From: Caballeronia calidae
GTDB lineage: Bacteria > Pseudomonadota > Gammaproteobacteria > Burkholderiales > Burkholderiaceae
Length of the DNA stretch: 64,000 bases
Direction of reading: 5' to 3'
Assembly (NCBI RefSeq): GCF_900044055.2
Contig: NZ_FCOX02000001.1
Location: 124,001 to 188,000 of the forward strand
The notes beneath the pieces were generated by a model that saw only the letters and a list, made by a program, of their open reading frames with translations, ran no database searches and had not been told where the DNA came from. Both the position numbers and the translations under genes were made by a program. Shown piece after piece: positions 1 through 8,876 of this stretch (within the stretch, counting starts at the first letter, position 1; each line of letters starts with the position of its first letter).

Positions 1-1
1 G

Positions 2-580
2 CGCAAGGCGAGGAAGGGCACGCAGGTCGTCTACATTCCCGGCAACCACGACGAAGCCGCGCGCCAGTTTTGCGATCTCGCGTTCGGCGATATCCACGTG
101 CGCGGCGAAGCGTTCCACACGACGCTCGCGGGCAAGCGCCTGTGGATCGTGCACGGCGATCTCTTCGACGGCGTCATTCAGCACGCCAAATGGCTCGCCT
201 ATCTCGGCGACACCGCCTACACGATGATCCTGCTGCTCAACCGCTGGTTCAATCGCGTGCGCACGAAGCTCGGCTTCAACTACTGGTCGCTGTCGCAATA
301 CCTGAAACATCAGGTGAAGAACGCGGTGAACTTCATCTCGCAGTTCGAGCGCGTGATGACCGACGAAGCGCGCCGCCGCGGCTGCGACGGCGTCGTGTGC
401 GGGCACATCCACAAGGCCGAGATCCGCGACATCGACGGCATTCTCTACTGCAACGACGGTGACTGGGTCGAAAGTCTCTCGGCGCTTGTCGAGACCTACG
501 ACGGCGAGCTGAAGGTCGTCTACTGGACGGTGATGCGCTCGCCGGAAGCGCACACGACGAAAGCGCGCGCGACTGTCTGA
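2..580 (+). CDS. LpxH-like UDP-2,3-diacylglucosamine diphosphatase / metallophosphoesterase (5' truncated)
   Basis: The reading frame is open from base 2, so the start lies outside the window. The visible part carries metallophosphoesterase metal-site motifs: GNHDE near the left edge, VHGDLFDG, and GHIHKAE followed by CNDGDWVES. This arrangement is typical of the LpxH-like branch that removes UMP from UDP-2,3-diacylglucosamine in lipid A synthesis, or of close paralogues. The gene lies 28 bases upstream of a GT4 glycosyltransferase and then a diacylglycerol kinase, which supports a role in envelope lipids. Exact substrate is inferred; Burkholderiaceae often carry more than one LpxH-like paralogue. 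Confidence 0.8.
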   Translation, partial: RKARKGTQVVYIPGNHDEAARQFCDLAFGDIHVRGEAFHTTLAGKRLWIVHGDLFDGVIQHAKWLAYLGDTAYTMILLLNRWFNRVRTKLGFNYWSLSQYLKHQVKNAVNFISQFERVMTDEARRRGCDGVVCGHIHKAEIRDIDGILYCNDGDWVESLSALVETYDGELKVVYWTVMRSPEAHTTKARATV

Positions 581-608
581 ACACGAACGAACCACGGGGC
601 CATAGCCG

Positions 609-1640
609 ATGAAAATCATGATCGTCACCGACGCATGGGAGCCGCAGGTCAACGGCGTCGTGCGCACGCTCACGCAGACGTCGAAGGAGCTCACCGCGCT
701 CGGTCATCGCGTGGAGCTGCTCACGCCGCTCGAATTCAGAACGATCCCCTGCCCGACCTATCCGGAGATTCGTCTCTCGCTGCTGCCGGGACGGCGCGTG
801 GCCGAGCGCATCGACGCGTTCGGGCCGGATGCGCTGCATATCGCGACCGAAGGCCCGCTCGGGCTGGCCGCGCGCGCCTACGCGCTGCGTCACAAGCTGC
901 CGTTCACGACCGCGTATCACACGCGTTTTCCGGAGTACGTGAAGGCGCGCTTCGGCATTCCGCTGTCGATGACCTACCGCTTCCTGCACTGGTTCCACAA
1001 GGACTCGCAGGCGGTGATGGCGCCGACGCCCGTCGTCAAGAGCGATCTCGAGAAATACGGCTTCACCAATGTCGTGCTGTGGACGCGCGGCGTCGATCTC
1101 GACATCTTTCATCCGATGGAGTCGAAGGTCCTCAACACCGCGCGGCCGATCTTTCTGTACGTCGGGCGCGTGGCCGTCGAGAAGAATGTCGAGGCGTTTC
1201 TGAAGCTCGATCTGCCCGGCTCGAAGTGGGTCGCGGGAGAGGGACCGGCGCTCGCGGAGCTGAAGTCGCGCTACACGAACGTCAACTATCTCGGCGTGCT
1301 GTCGCAGCCGGAACTCGCGAAGGTCTATGCGGCGGCGGATGTCTTCGTCTTCCCGAGCAGGACCGACACCTTCGGGCTCGTGCTGCTCGAAGCGATGGCC
1401 TGCGGCACGCCGGTCGCCGCGTATCCGGTGACGGGCCCGATCGACGTGCTCGGCACCGACGGACCCGGCGCGCTCAATCACGACCTGCGCGAAGCCTGCC
1501 TCGATGCATTGAAGATCGAACGCGGCGATGCCCGCGCATGGGCCGAGCGCTTCTCGTGGCGCGCGGCATCGGAGCAGTTCGCATCGCATCTGCGGCAGTT
1601 CGGGCCAGGCGCGACGACGTCCGAACAGGCGGCCGCATGA
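609..1640 (+). CDS. Family 4 (GT-B) glycosyltransferase
   Basis: The 343-residue protein opens with MKIMIVTDAWEPQVNGVVRT, the usual GT4 N-terminal Rossmann strand and loop. The C-terminal half has the nucleotide-sugar binding segment FVFPSRTDTFGLVLLEAMACG, whose E-x7-E acidic pair is typical of retaining GT4 enzymes. No signal peptide or membrane segment is seen, so it probably works at the cytoplasmic face of the membrane. It follows the phosphoesterase and overlaps the next gene (ATGA at 1637-1640), so the three genes look like one operon. The family includes mannosyl- and glucosyltransferases acting on diacylglycerol or phosphatidylinositol; donor and acceptor cannot be read from sequence. 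Confidence 0.85.
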   Translation: MKIMIVTDAWEPQVNGVVRTLTQTSKELTALGHRVELLTPLEFRTIPCPTYPEIRLSLLPGRRVAERIDAFGPDALHIATEGPLGLAARAYALRHKLPFTTAYHTRFPEYVKARFGIPLSMTYRFLHWFHKDSQAVMAPTPVVKSDLEKYGFTNVVLWTRGVDLDIFHPMESKVLNTARPIFLYVGRVAVEKNVEAFLKLDLPGSKWVAGEGPALAELKSRYTNVNYLGVLSQPELAKVYAAADVFVFPSRTDTFGLVLLEAMACGTPVAAYPVTGPIDVLGTDGPGALNHDLREACLDALKIERGDARAWAERFSWRAASEQFASHLRQFGPGATTSEQAAA

Positions 1641-2182
1641 CGCGACGCGCCGTCGCAGAGGAACGGGCGGAAGCGAATGCGCGCGCGGCGCCGGCCCGCG
1701 CGCGCGATCCCTTCGACGACGACCTCGAGGACATCGACGACACGCCCGCGCAACCCGCCGAGCCGCTCGGCCCGGACGACCTGCCCTTCAACCCGTACAA
1801 GGGCAATCGCGGCTTCACGCGCGCCTGGCACGCGATGAAGAACTCGCTCTACGGCTTTCGCGTCGCGATCCGCGAGGAAAGCGCGTTTCGCCAGGAACTG
1901 ACGCTCGCCGCGATCCTGCTGCCGTGCAGCGTCATCGTGCCGGTCGCGTCGGTCGAGCGCGCGGCGCTGATCGCATCGGTGTTGCTCGTGCTCATCGTCG
2001 AATTGCTCAATTCGAGCGTCGAAGCGGCCATCGACCGCATCTCGCTCGAACGGCACGAACTCTCGAAGCGCGCGAAGGACTTCGGCAGCGCCGCGGTGAT
2101 GGTCGCGCTCGGCGTCTGCGTGCTCACCTGGTGCCTGATACTGTGGCCGCTTGCATCCGCGTGGCTGGCGCGTATCTTATAA
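1637..2182 (+). CDS. dgkA: Diacylglycerol kinase, DgkA family, with acidic N-terminal extension
   Basis: The C-terminal ~120 residues match prokaryotic diacylglycerol kinase: AWHAMKNSLYGF, an amphipathic surface helix with EESAFRQE, the motif ELLNSSVEAAIDR, and KRAKDFGSAAV, with three hydrophobic helices. The enzyme phosphorylates diacylglycerol to phosphatidate in the inner membrane and recycles lipid from envelope glycan synthesis. The protein is 181 residues, longer than the usual ~120; the extra ~55 N-terminal residues are charged and low complexity, with an acidic run around residues 22-35. The start is fixed by the ATGA overlap with the glycosyltransferase stop. No internal Met lies before the conserved core until AWHAMKN, so the extension is probably real. 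Confidence 0.9.
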   Translation: MTRRAVAEERAEANARAAPARARDPFDDDLEDIDDTPAQPAEPLGPDDLPFNPYKGNRGFTRAWHAMKNSLYGFRVAIREESAFRQELTLAAILLPCSVIVPVASVERAALIASVLLVLIVELLNSSVEAAIDRISLERHELSKRAKDFGSAAVMVALGVCVLTWCLILWPLASAWLARIL

Positions 2183-2233
2183 ACGAGAACCGCGGCGCGT
2201 GAGAGGCGCGTCCGTGCAGTCGAACGACCGGTT

Positions 2234-2239
2234 TATAAT
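2234..2239 (+). promoter_or_regulatory. Likely -10 element (TATAAT) for the TetR-LOG operon
   Basis: A perfect TATAAT lies in the 126-base gap between dgkA and the TetR-family gene, about 70 bases before the start codon. No convincing -35 box is seen 16-18 bases upstream, so the call rests on the -10 match in an otherwise GC-rich gap. Confidence 0.4.
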
Positions 2240-2308
2240 CGTCCGATATTCTCAAAAATAGCAACGGAAGCGGCCGCGCGAACGCTCATCCCGAGCCGCC
2301 GGGGCCCG

Positions 2309-3076
2309 ATGCCAAGGTCGGACGACATGGAAGCCAAACCACCCCGCCGCACCCGCGAACGGATTCTCGAGCTGTCGCTGAAGTTGTTCAACGATATCGG
2401 CGAGCCGAACGTCACCACGACGACGATCGCCGAGGAGATGGAAATCAGTCCAGGCAACCTGTACTACCATTTCCGCAACAAAGACGACATCATCAACAGC
2501 ATCTTCGCGCAGTTCGAGCAGCAGATTCAGAAGCGCCTGCGCTTTCCGGACGATCATCGCCCGACGATCGACGAGATGTGGTCGTATCTGCAGTACATGG
2601 CGGATTTCCTCTGGACCTATCGCTTTCTCTATCGCGACCTGAACGATCTGCTCGCGCGCAACCGCACGCTCGAGACGCACTTCAAGCAGATCATCACGCA
2701 CAAGGTGCATTTCGCGAGCCAGTTGTGCGAAGCGCTCGTGGCCGATCAGGAAATGGTCGCGACGCCTCAGGAGATCGAGGTCATCGCCACCAACATGGGC
2801 GTGATCGCAACGTACTGGCTCTCGTACCAGTACGTGATGAATCCGCGCAAGTACAACGATCAGGAAGCGATCCGCGCGGAGCTGCATCAGGCGAGCCTGC
2901 ACATCATCTCGATCATGGCGCCGTATCTGCGCGGGCGCTCGCGCCAGCTCTTCGACGATCTCGTCTCCGGTAAACTGCCCAAGCGCGAGTACGCGGACTT
3001 CCTGCCGCCGCGCGACGAGTCACAGCCGGGCGCATCGAATGCGTCGAAGAGCGAAACACCGAAGGATTCCAGATAA
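2309..3076 (+). CDS. TetR/AcrR-family transcriptional regulator
   Basis: The first ~60 residues form a TetR helix-turn-helix: RERILELSLKLFNDIG, then TTTTIAEEMEISPGNLYYHFRNKDDII, with the LYYHF recognition-helix signature. The rest is a helical ligand and dimer domain without recognisable ligand residues, ending in a basic, polar tail. The alternative start at 2327 (MEAKPPRR) is equally possible because neither has a strong Shine-Dalgarno. The stop abuts the next start (TAAATG at 3074-3079), so it is translationally coupled to the LOG gene. The target is unknown; autoregulation or control of the following genes would be usual. Confidence 0.88.
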   Translation: MPRSDDMEAKPPRRTRERILELSLKLFNDIGEPNVTTTTIAEEMEISPGNLYYHFRNKDDIINSIFAQFEQQIQKRLRFPDDHRPTIDEMWSYLQYMADFLWTYRFLYRDLNDLLARNRTLETHFKQIITHKVHFASQLCEALVADQEMVATPQEIEVIATNMGVIATYWLSYQYVMNPRKYNDQEAIRAELHQASLHIISIMAPYLRGRSRQLFDDLVSGKLPKREYADFLPPRDESQPGASNASKSETPKDSR

Positions 3077-3661
3077 ATGAAGGCAGTGTGTGTCTATTGC
3101 GGCTCCTCGAACGGAGCTCGTCCCGTCTATGCGGAAGCGGCCAGGGCATTCGGCCGCGCGCTGGTTCAGAACAATCTCTCGCTCGTCTATGGCGGCGGGC
3201 GCGTCGGCCTGATGGGCCTCATCGCCGATGAAGTGCTCGCCGCGGGCGGGCGCGCCGTCGGCGTGATTCCCGAGCTGCTGCTCGCGAAGGAAGTCGGCCA
3301 CACGGATCTCACCGAGCTGCACGTCGTGCCCGACATGCACGAGCGCAAGAAGCAGATGGCCGATCTCTCCGATGCGTTCGTCGCGATGCCCGGCGGCGTC
3401 GGCACGTTCGAGGAGTTTTTCGAGGTGTACACGTGGGCGCAGCTCGGCTATCACCAGAAGCCGGTCGGCCTGCTCGACGTGAACGGTTATTTCGATCCGC
3501 TCATGTCGATGCTGCGTCACACCGTCGACGAAGGTTTCATGCGCGCGCCGTATCTGGACATCATCCAGGTCGCGGCCGAACCGGATGAGATGATCGCGAA
3601 GCTCGCGGCGTACCAGCCGCCCGCGCACGACAAGTGGTCCGAGAAACGCAACGCCGTTTGA
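3077..3661 (+). CDS. LOG-family protein (TIGR00730), probable nucleoside 5'-monophosphate phosphoribohydrolase
   Basis: The 194-residue Rossmann-fold protein begins KAVCVYCGSSNG and carries YGGGRVGLMG and the family signature PGGVGTFEE (about residues 101-109). LOG proteins hydrolyse the N-glycosidic bond of cytokinin riboside monophosphates or AMP-like nucleotides; bacterial members are often annotated as lysine decarboxylase-like, which is misleading. It directly follows the TetR gene with no gap, and the SDR gene begins 13 bases later. Substrate in this organism is unknown. Confidence 0.9.
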   Translation: MKAVCVYCGSSNGARPVYAEAARAFGRALVQNNLSLVYGGGRVGLMGLIADEVLAAGGRAVGVIPELLLAKEVGHTDLTELHVVPDMHERKKQMADLSDAFVAMPGGVGTFEEFFEVYTWAQLGYHQKPVGLLDVNGYFDPLMSMLRHTVDEGFMRAPYLDIIQVAAEPDEMIAKLAAYQPPAHDKWSEKRNAV

Positions 3662-3674
3662 GGAAAACAAAACC

Positions 3675-4421
3675 ATGTCCAAAGTCATCCTGATCACCGG
3701 CGGTAGTCGCGGCATCGGCCGCTCGGCTGCCGTGCTCGCGGGCGCGCGCGGCTGGAGCGTCGGCGTGAACTACGCGTCGAATGCCGCTGCCGCCGATGAA
3801 ACCGTCGCGGCGGTGCACGCGGCGGGCGGCAAGGCCATCGCCATTCACGGCGACGTGAGCGACGAAGCCGCGATCATCGCGATGTTCGACGCGACCGAGA
3901 AGGCCTTCGGCAAGATCGACGGCGTCGTGAACAACGCAGGCATCGTCGCGCCCGGCTCGACGCTCGCGGACATGGACATCGCGCGCATGAAGCGCATCTT
4001 CGACATCAACGTGCTCGGCGCGTATCTGTGCGCGCGCGAGGCGGCGCGGCGCATGTCGCGCTCGCGCGGCGGCAAGGGCGGCTCGCTCGTGAACGTTTCG
4101 TCGGCGGCGGCGCGGCTCGGCGGGCCGAACGAGTATGTCGACTATGCGGGGTCCAAGGGCGCGATCGACACGCTGACCATCGGGTTGGCGAAGGAGCTCG
4201 GGCCCGAGGGCGTGCGCGTGAACGCGATTCGCCCCGGCCTCATCGACACCGATATCCATGCGAGCGGTGGCAAGCCGGATCGCGCGCATGTGCTCGGCGT
4301 GCAGACGCCGATCGGACGCGCAGGCACCGCCGATGAGGTCGGCGAGTCGATCGTGTGGCTGCTGTCGGATGCGTCGTCGTATGTGACGGGCGCGGTGCTG
4401 GATGTGTCGGGCGGGCGGTGA
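3675..4421 (+). CDS. SDR-family NAD(P)-dependent oxidoreductase (YgfF/FabG-like)
   Basis: This is a classical short-chain dehydrogenase of 248 residues: nucleotide motif TGGSRGIG near residue 8, NNAG around residue 92, the catalytic Ser in VNVSSAAARLG, and the YAGSK motif (YxxxK) around residue 157. It ends with the usual DVSGGR. The cofactor loop reads NYASNA, compatible with NADP(H). It sits 13 bases after the LOG gene with an AGGAAAA Shine-Dalgarno. Substrate is not inferable. Confidence 0.9.
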   Translation: MSKVILITGGSRGIGRSAAVLAGARGWSVGVNYASNAAAADETVAAVHAAGGKAIAIHGDVSDEAAIIAMFDATEKAFGKIDGVVNNAGIVAPGSTLADMDIARMKRIFDINVLGAYLCAREAARRMSRSRGGKGGSLVNVSSAAARLGGPNEYVDYAGSKGAIDTLTIGLAKELGPEGVRVNAIRPGLIDTDIHASGGKPDRAHVLGVQTPIGRAGTADEVGESIVWLLSDASSYVTGAVLDVSGGR

Positions 4422-4429
4422 ATATCGAA

Positions 4430-4468
4430 ACGGCGGATTGAGACCCGGAATCTCAAAACCCGCCGTGC
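4430..4468. terminator. Hairpin between convergent SDR and DUF924 genes
   Basis: ACGGCGG (from 4430) pairs with CCGCCGT near 4468, and inside it TTGAGA pairs with TCTCAA around a CCCGGA loop. The structure covers the convergent gene ends and overlaps the last codons of the DUF924 gene. There is no T-tract on either side, so termination efficiency is uncertain. Confidence 0.4.
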
Positions 4469-5031
4469 TTCGCCAGCCACGCTTCCTCGTCGGGCAAAAC
4501 GTCGCGCCCGAGAATGCGATTGCGATGCGGAAAGCGCCCGAAGCGCCCGATCACTTCCGCATGTTCCACGGCCGATTCGTAAAAGCTCGAAACGCCGGTT
4601 TCCTCTTTTAGTTTTCCGAATAATCGCAGCGCCTCGCGCTGGCTTTCGGGCGTCTCATCGTGCTCGAACGGCATATACGCGAACGCGCGATGATACGCGC
4701 CCGGCAGACGCAGATCGTCGCCCTTCTCGATGAGCGCTTTCGCCAGCGCAAGCGCGCGCGCATCGCCCGCGAATGCACGCGGCGTGTTCCGATAGCAATT
4801 GCGTGACAGTTGATCGAGCAGCACGATCAGCGCGAGCGTGCCGAGCGGCGTGCGCTCCCACTCCTGCAATCCGCCCGCCTGCGCTTCGTCGAGCAACGCG
4901 CCGAAGCGCTCCGTGAGCATCGAATCGAAGGCGCGCTTTTTCTTCCACCACAACGCGCGCTCCGTGCCGAACTCCGGCGAACCGGGCGCGCCGAACCACA
5001 GATCCAGCACCGCCTGCGCGCGAGGATCCAT
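4453..5031 (-). CDS. DUF924 family protein
   Basis: The 192-residue protein matches the DUF924 pattern: an N-terminal VLDLWFGAPG, WWKKKRAFDSMLTERFG, LIVLLDQLSRNCYRNTPRAFAGD in the middle, YMPFEHDE, and a C-terminal RFGRFPHRNRILGR. The family is all-helical with a TPR-like fold and has no established biochemical function. It starts 2 bases after the alaX stop, so both probably share one transcript. The start at 5031 was chosen because the conserved core begins there. Confidence 0.88.
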   Translation of the reverse strand: MDPRAQAVLDLWFGAPGSPEFGTERALWWKKKRAFDSMLTERFGALLDEAQAGGLQEWERTPLGTLALIVLLDQLSRNCYRNTPRAFAGDARALALAKALIEKGDDLRLPGAYHRAFAYMPFEHDETPESQREALRLFGKLKEETGVSSFYESAVEHAEVIGRFGRFPHRNRILGRDVLPDEEAWLAKHGGF

Positions 5032-5033
5032 GC

Positions 5034-5765
5034 TCACGCCAGTTCCAGCACCAGCCGCCGCGTGCGCGCGCTCTTCTTCTCCAGCTTCGCGATGCGCAGC
5101 CCGCCGATCTCGCCGGTGTTGCGCACATGCGTTCCGCCGCACGGCTGCAGGTCCACGTTTTCGATGCGCAAAAGACGCACGCGGCCGAGGCCCATCGGCG
5201 GCTTCACGCTCATCGTGCGAACGAGTTCGGGGCGCTCGGACATTTCGTCGTCGGTGATCCATTCGGTGTGCACGTCGTGCGCGCCGCCGATCAGTGCGTT
5301 CAGCTTCGCCTCGACGCTTTCGCGCTCGATCGGCTCGACCGTCGCCAGATCGAGACGCGCGTACTCGGTCGTGATGCTGCAGCCGTCCACCGGATACGGC
5401 AGCACCGCGCAGATCAGATGGCTCGCGGTATGCAGCCGCATATGCCGATACCGCCGCGCCCAGTCGATCTCGGCGCTCAGCTTGCTGCCGACCGTCAGCT
5501 TCGCCAGCGCCGCTTCCTGGCCGGGCGCGGGCACGTGCACGGCGTCATCGGGCGTCGCGCCTTCGAACTTCGCCTTGCGCGTATCGGCGATCGCGATGAC
5601 GGTGCCGTCTGCGAGCGTCAGCGTGCCCGCGTCGCCCGCCTGGCCGCCGCCGAGCGGATAGAACACGGTCTGATCGAGATGGATGCCCTGCTCGTCGATG
5701 GCCGTTACCGTCGCGTCGCAGCGCGTCTGGTAGGCGTCCTCGCGAAAGAGTGCGCGTGTGCTCAT
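5034..5765 (-). CDS. Alanyl-tRNA editing protein (AlaX-type trans-editing hydrolase)
   Basis: The protein is homologous to the editing and C-terminal parts of AlaRS: QTVFYPLGGGQAGDAG near residue 35, zinc ligands in LHTASHL (about residue 114), and CGGTHVRNTGEIG (about residue 217). AlaX proteins deacylate mischarged Ser- or Gly-tRNA(Ala) in the cytoplasm and protect translation fidelity. At 243 residues it is the AlaX-M/L size class. The chosen start, MSTRALFRED, is preceded by an AAGGAAG Shine-Dalgarno. Confidence 0.9.
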   Translation of the reverse strand: MSTRALFREDAYQTRCDATVTAIDEQGIHLDQTVFYPLGGGQAGDAGTLTLADGTVIAIADTRKAKFEGATPDDAVHVPAPGQEAALAKLTVGSKLSAEIDWARRYRHMRLHTASHLICAVLPYPVDGCSITTEYARLDLATVEPIERESVEAKLNALIGGAHDVHTEWITDDEMSERPELVRTMSVKPPMGLGRVRLLRIENVDLQPCGGTHVRNTGEIGGLRIAKLEKKSARTRRLVLELA

Positions 5766-5846
5766 GTCTGCCTTCCTTGCGATGATGCGAAAGAGCCGAT
5801 GATGCATCACGCGCGCCCCGCGTGAACCGATACAAAACGCAGCGTT

Positions 5847-6269
5847 TCAACCGGGACGGTTGCGCATCCAGTCGGCGGTGTCGAAGAAGGACGTCAGGAG
5901 GCGCTCGCGCAAGGCCTCGTCGATGCCGATGTCTTCCATCGCCCACGCCATGCAGCGCAGCCATTGATCGCGCTCGTCCGACGCGATCGCGAACGGCAGA
6001 TGCCGCGCCCGCAGACGCGGATGCCCGAAGCGGTCGATGTAATGATCCGGCCCGCCCATCCAGCCGCACAGGAACCAGAAGGTCTTGTCGCGCGAGTTGT
6101 CGAGCGTCGGCGGATGCAGCGCGCGGATGCCCGCGAACTCGGGCTCGAGATCCATCAGGTCATAGAAACGATCGACGAGCGCGCGCACGCGCGCTTCGCC
6201 GCCGATCAGCTCGAAGGCGGTCGGCTTCTGTGCTTCGTCGTCGGGGGAGGATTGATTTGTTTCGGTCAT
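5847..6269 (-). CDS. Group II truncated haemoglobin
   Basis: At 140 residues this is a 2-on-2 globin: FELIGGEARVRALVDRFYDLM at the N-terminus, TFWFLCGWMGGPDHYIDRFGHPRLRARHLPF in the middle with the proximal His (F8) within HPRLRARH, and the group II Trp in DQWLRCMAWAMEDIG. Group II members bind O2 or NO and are linked to microaerobic and nitrosative stress. The gene lies 15 bases downstream of no co-directional partner except the FtsX-like permease, which ends at 6285 only... the globin start lies at 6269, so the two are probably on one minus-strand transcript. Confidence 0.9.
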   Translation of the reverse strand: MTETNQSSPDDEAQKPTAFELIGGEARVRALVDRFYDLMDLEPEFAGIRALHPPTLDNSRDKTFWFLCGWMGGPDHYIDRFGHPRLRARHLPFAIASDERDQWLRCMAWAMEDIGIDEALRERLLTSFFDTADWMRNRPG

Positions 6270-6284
6270 TGCTCAAACAAATAA

Positions 6285-8876
6285 TTACGCATCGCGCAGG
6301 GACTGCAACGCCGGGCGCGCCAGCACACGGCGCAGGCTGAGCCAGCCGCCGAGCCCGGCGCACGCGACGCCCGCCACGATGCCCGTGGGCAGAAGCCACG
6401 GATTGAAGTCGATATGAAACTCGAACACGCGCGCCGCGAGCACGTAGCCGATGGCCTGCGCGCCGATCGCCGCCATGAGGCCGGACAGCGCGCCCACGGC
6501 GACGAACTCGGCCACCTGCACCGAGCGCACCTGCCTGTGCGACGCCCCGAGCGCGCGCAGCAGCGCCGATTCGCGCACGCGCTCGTCGCGCGTGCCGGCG
6601 AGCGCGGCGTACAGCACGAGCACGCCCGCCGCGAGCGTGAAGAGGAACAGGAACTGCACCGCGCCGATCACCTGCGCGAGCGTGCGATGGATCTGCGCGA
6701 GAATCGGCGCGATATCGATGGCCGTCACGTTCGGATAACGCGCCACCAGCCCGTCGATCACGCGCTGCTCCTGCGTCGGCAGATGAAAGCTCGTGATGAA
6801 GGTCGCGGGCAGATCGGCGAGCGCCTGGGGCGGCAGCAGCACGAAGAAGTTGACCTTGAACGAGTTCCAGTCGACCTTGCGCACGCTGGTCACCGGCGCT
6901 TCGACCGGCAGACCGGCGACATCGAAACGCAGCGTGTCGCCCATCTTCACGCGGATCGTCTTCGCGATGCCCTCTTCGATCGACACCTGTGGCTTCGTGT
7001 CGGTGCCGAACCATGTGCCCTGCGTCACGCGGTTGTCGCCGGGCAGCTCGGTCGTGTAGGACAGGTTGAATTCGCGATCGACGAGGCGCTTCGCATCGGC
7101 CTTGTCGTAATCGTCCGGATTCACCGGCTTGCCGTCGATCGCGACGAGACGCGCGCGCACCATCGGCGACAGCGTGGCGTCGGGCTGGCCGTGCGTGTGC
7201 AGATAGTCGAGCACGCCCTGGCGCTGGTCCGGCTGGATATCGATGAGGAACTGATTCGGCGCGTCGGGCGGCGTCGCGTCGCGCCAGCCCTTGATGAGAT
7301 CGTTGCGCGTCATGCCGATGAGCAAAAGGCACATCAGCCCGATGCCGAGCGCGGTGATCTGCAGCGCGCTCGATCCGCTCCTGCGCTCCAGCGACGCAAG
7401 CGCGTAGCGCCAGCCCACGCCCGCGCGGCTGCGTTCGCGCCGCACGAAGCGCGCCGCCGCCCAGAGCGCCGCGCGCGCGATTGCGCCGAACACGAGCAGA
7501 CCCGCCGCGAAGCCGCCCGCGACGATGCCGCCGAGCTTCCACTCGCCCGCCGCGAGAATCAGCAGCGCCGCGAACAGCAGCACGCCGACGCCATACGCCG
7601 CATGCGCGACGCGCCCGGCATCGCCGAGCTCGCGCCGAATCACGTGCACCGGCGGCACGCGCGTGATCGGCAACAGCGGCGGCAGCGCGAAGCCGAGCAG
7701 CAGCACGAGGCCCATCGCGATGCCCTGCAGCGCGGGCCAGACGCTCGGCTGAGGCAATTCGACATCGACGAGCGAGCCGAGCCAGTTCAGCAGCACGAGA
7801 TGGCCGCCGAAGCCGAGCACGACGCCCGCCGCGCTGCCGATCAAACCGATCGCGAGAAATTCGTTCAGAAAGAGCGCGCGCAGCGTGCGCTGGCTGACGC
7901 CGAGACAGCGCATCGCGGCGCAGCCGTCGAGATGCCGGCGCGCGAAGCGATGCGCGGCCATCGCGATCGCGACCGCGGCGAGCAGCGCGGTCAGAAGCGA
8001 CACGAGCGTGAGGAAGTGGCTCGCGCGGTCGATCGTCTGGCGCACCTGCGGCTGCCCCTCGGACAGCGACTCCAGCGCGACGCCGCGCAGCTTGCCGCCA
8101 TCCACCTTGTCGCGCGCGAACTTCGCGAATTGCTCCACCTGGTCGTCCGGCCCCGCGACGAGCAGCCGGTACGTCACGCGGCTGCCATAGCCGATGAGAC
8201 CCGTGCCCGCGATGTCGTCGGCGCGCATCATCAGGCGCGGCGAGAAATTGACGAAGGAAAAACCGCGATCCAGCTCGCGCGTGATGACGCCCGCCACCGT
8301 GAACGTGCGCGTGCCGACCTTGACCGTGCCGCCGACTTTCGTCTTGAGCGCATCGAGCAAGGCGGCATCGGCCCAGACCGTGCCGGGCGCGGGAATGCCT
8401 TGCGCGGGCGCATCGGCGGCGTCGATGCCGGGCGCAATGCGCAGCGCGCCGCGCAACGGATACCCCGGCGTCACGCCCTTGATCGCCGCGAGCCTGGAAG
8501 CGGGCTGCGCGGACGTCGAGCTGATCATGCTCGGGAAGATGGTGGTGCCCGCCGTCTCGAGCCCGAGCGATTTCGCCTCGCTCGCGAACATCGGATCGAC
8601 GGGATGATCGGAGCGCACGATGAAATCCGCTGCGATCATCTGGCGCCCGTCGCGCGCGAGGCCCTGGCGCATGCGATCGGCGAGAAAGCCGACGCTCGAC
8701 AGCGCCGCGACCGCCAGCACCAGCGCGAGCAGAAGCATCGTGAGTTCGCCCGCGCGCCAGTCGCGCGCGGTCATGCGCCATGCCTGGCGCACCGTCTGCG
8801 TGAAACCGAGCCGGATGGTCGGATGCGAATGTCCTGCCTTGCGTGCAGCCTGATCGTTCCTGAATGCGGTGCTCAA
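6285..8876 (-). CDS. FtsX-like ABC transporter permease (YbbP/LolC superfamily)
   Basis: This 863-residue integral membrane protein has the duplicated FtsX/MacB_PCD architecture: an N-terminal membrane helix (LTMLLLALVLAVAALSS), a long periplasmic domain, a block of helices around residues 250-420, a second periplasmic domain and C-terminal helices. The size fits YbbP-type permeases, which pair with the ATPase YbbA in substrate extraction from the inner membrane. Start chosen: the TTG at 8874-8876, which overlaps the DUF4126 stop (TTGA); the next Met (MTARDW) is 33 codons downstream and would cut off the conserved basic lead. No ATP-binding partner is encoded in this operon. Confidence 0.85.
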   Translation of the reverse strand: MSTAFRNDQAARKAGHSHPTIRLGFTQTVRQAWRMTARDWRAGELTMLLLALVLAVAALSSVGFLADRMRQGLARDGRQMIAADFIVRSDHPVDPMFASEAKSLGLETAGTTIFPSMISSTSAQPASRLAAIKGVTPGYPLRGALRIAPGIDAADAPAQGIPAPGTVWADAALLDALKTKVGGTVKVGTRTFTVAGVITRELDRGFSFVNFSPRLMMRADDIAGTGLIGYGSRVTYRLLVAGPDDQVEQFAKFARDKVDGGKLRGVALESLSEGQPQVRQTIDRASHFLTLVSLLTALLAAVAIAMAAHRFARRHLDGCAAMRCLGVSQRTLRALFLNEFLAIGLIGSAAGVVLGFGGHLVLLNWLGSLVDVELPQPSVWPALQGIAMGLVLLLGFALPPLLPITRVPPVHVIRRELGDAGRVAHAAYGVGVLLFAALLILAAGEWKLGGIVAGGFAAGLLVFGAIARAALWAAARFVRRERSRAGVGWRYALASLERRSGSSALQITALGIGLMCLLLIGMTRNDLIKGWRDATPPDAPNQFLIDIQPDQRQGVLDYLHTHGQPDATLSPMVRARLVAIDGKPVNPDDYDKADAKRLVDREFNLSYTTELPGDNRVTQGTWFGTDTKPQVSIEEGIAKTIRVKMGDTLRFDVAGLPVEAPVTSVRKVDWNSFKVNFFVLLPPQALADLPATFITSFHLPTQEQRVIDGLVARYPNVTAIDIAPILAQIHRTLAQVIGAVQFLFLFTLAAGVLVLYAALAGTRDERVRESALLRALGASHRQVRSVQVAEFVAVGALSGLMAAIGAQAIGYVLAARVFEFHIDFNPWLLPTGIVAGVACAGLGGWLSLRRVLARPALQSLRDA

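Noticed and set aside
333..1589. 418-codon minus-strand frame opposite the glycosyltransferase
   Set aside because: Arg-rich shadow with no ribosome site or family motif; the plus-strand GT4 gene explains the region.
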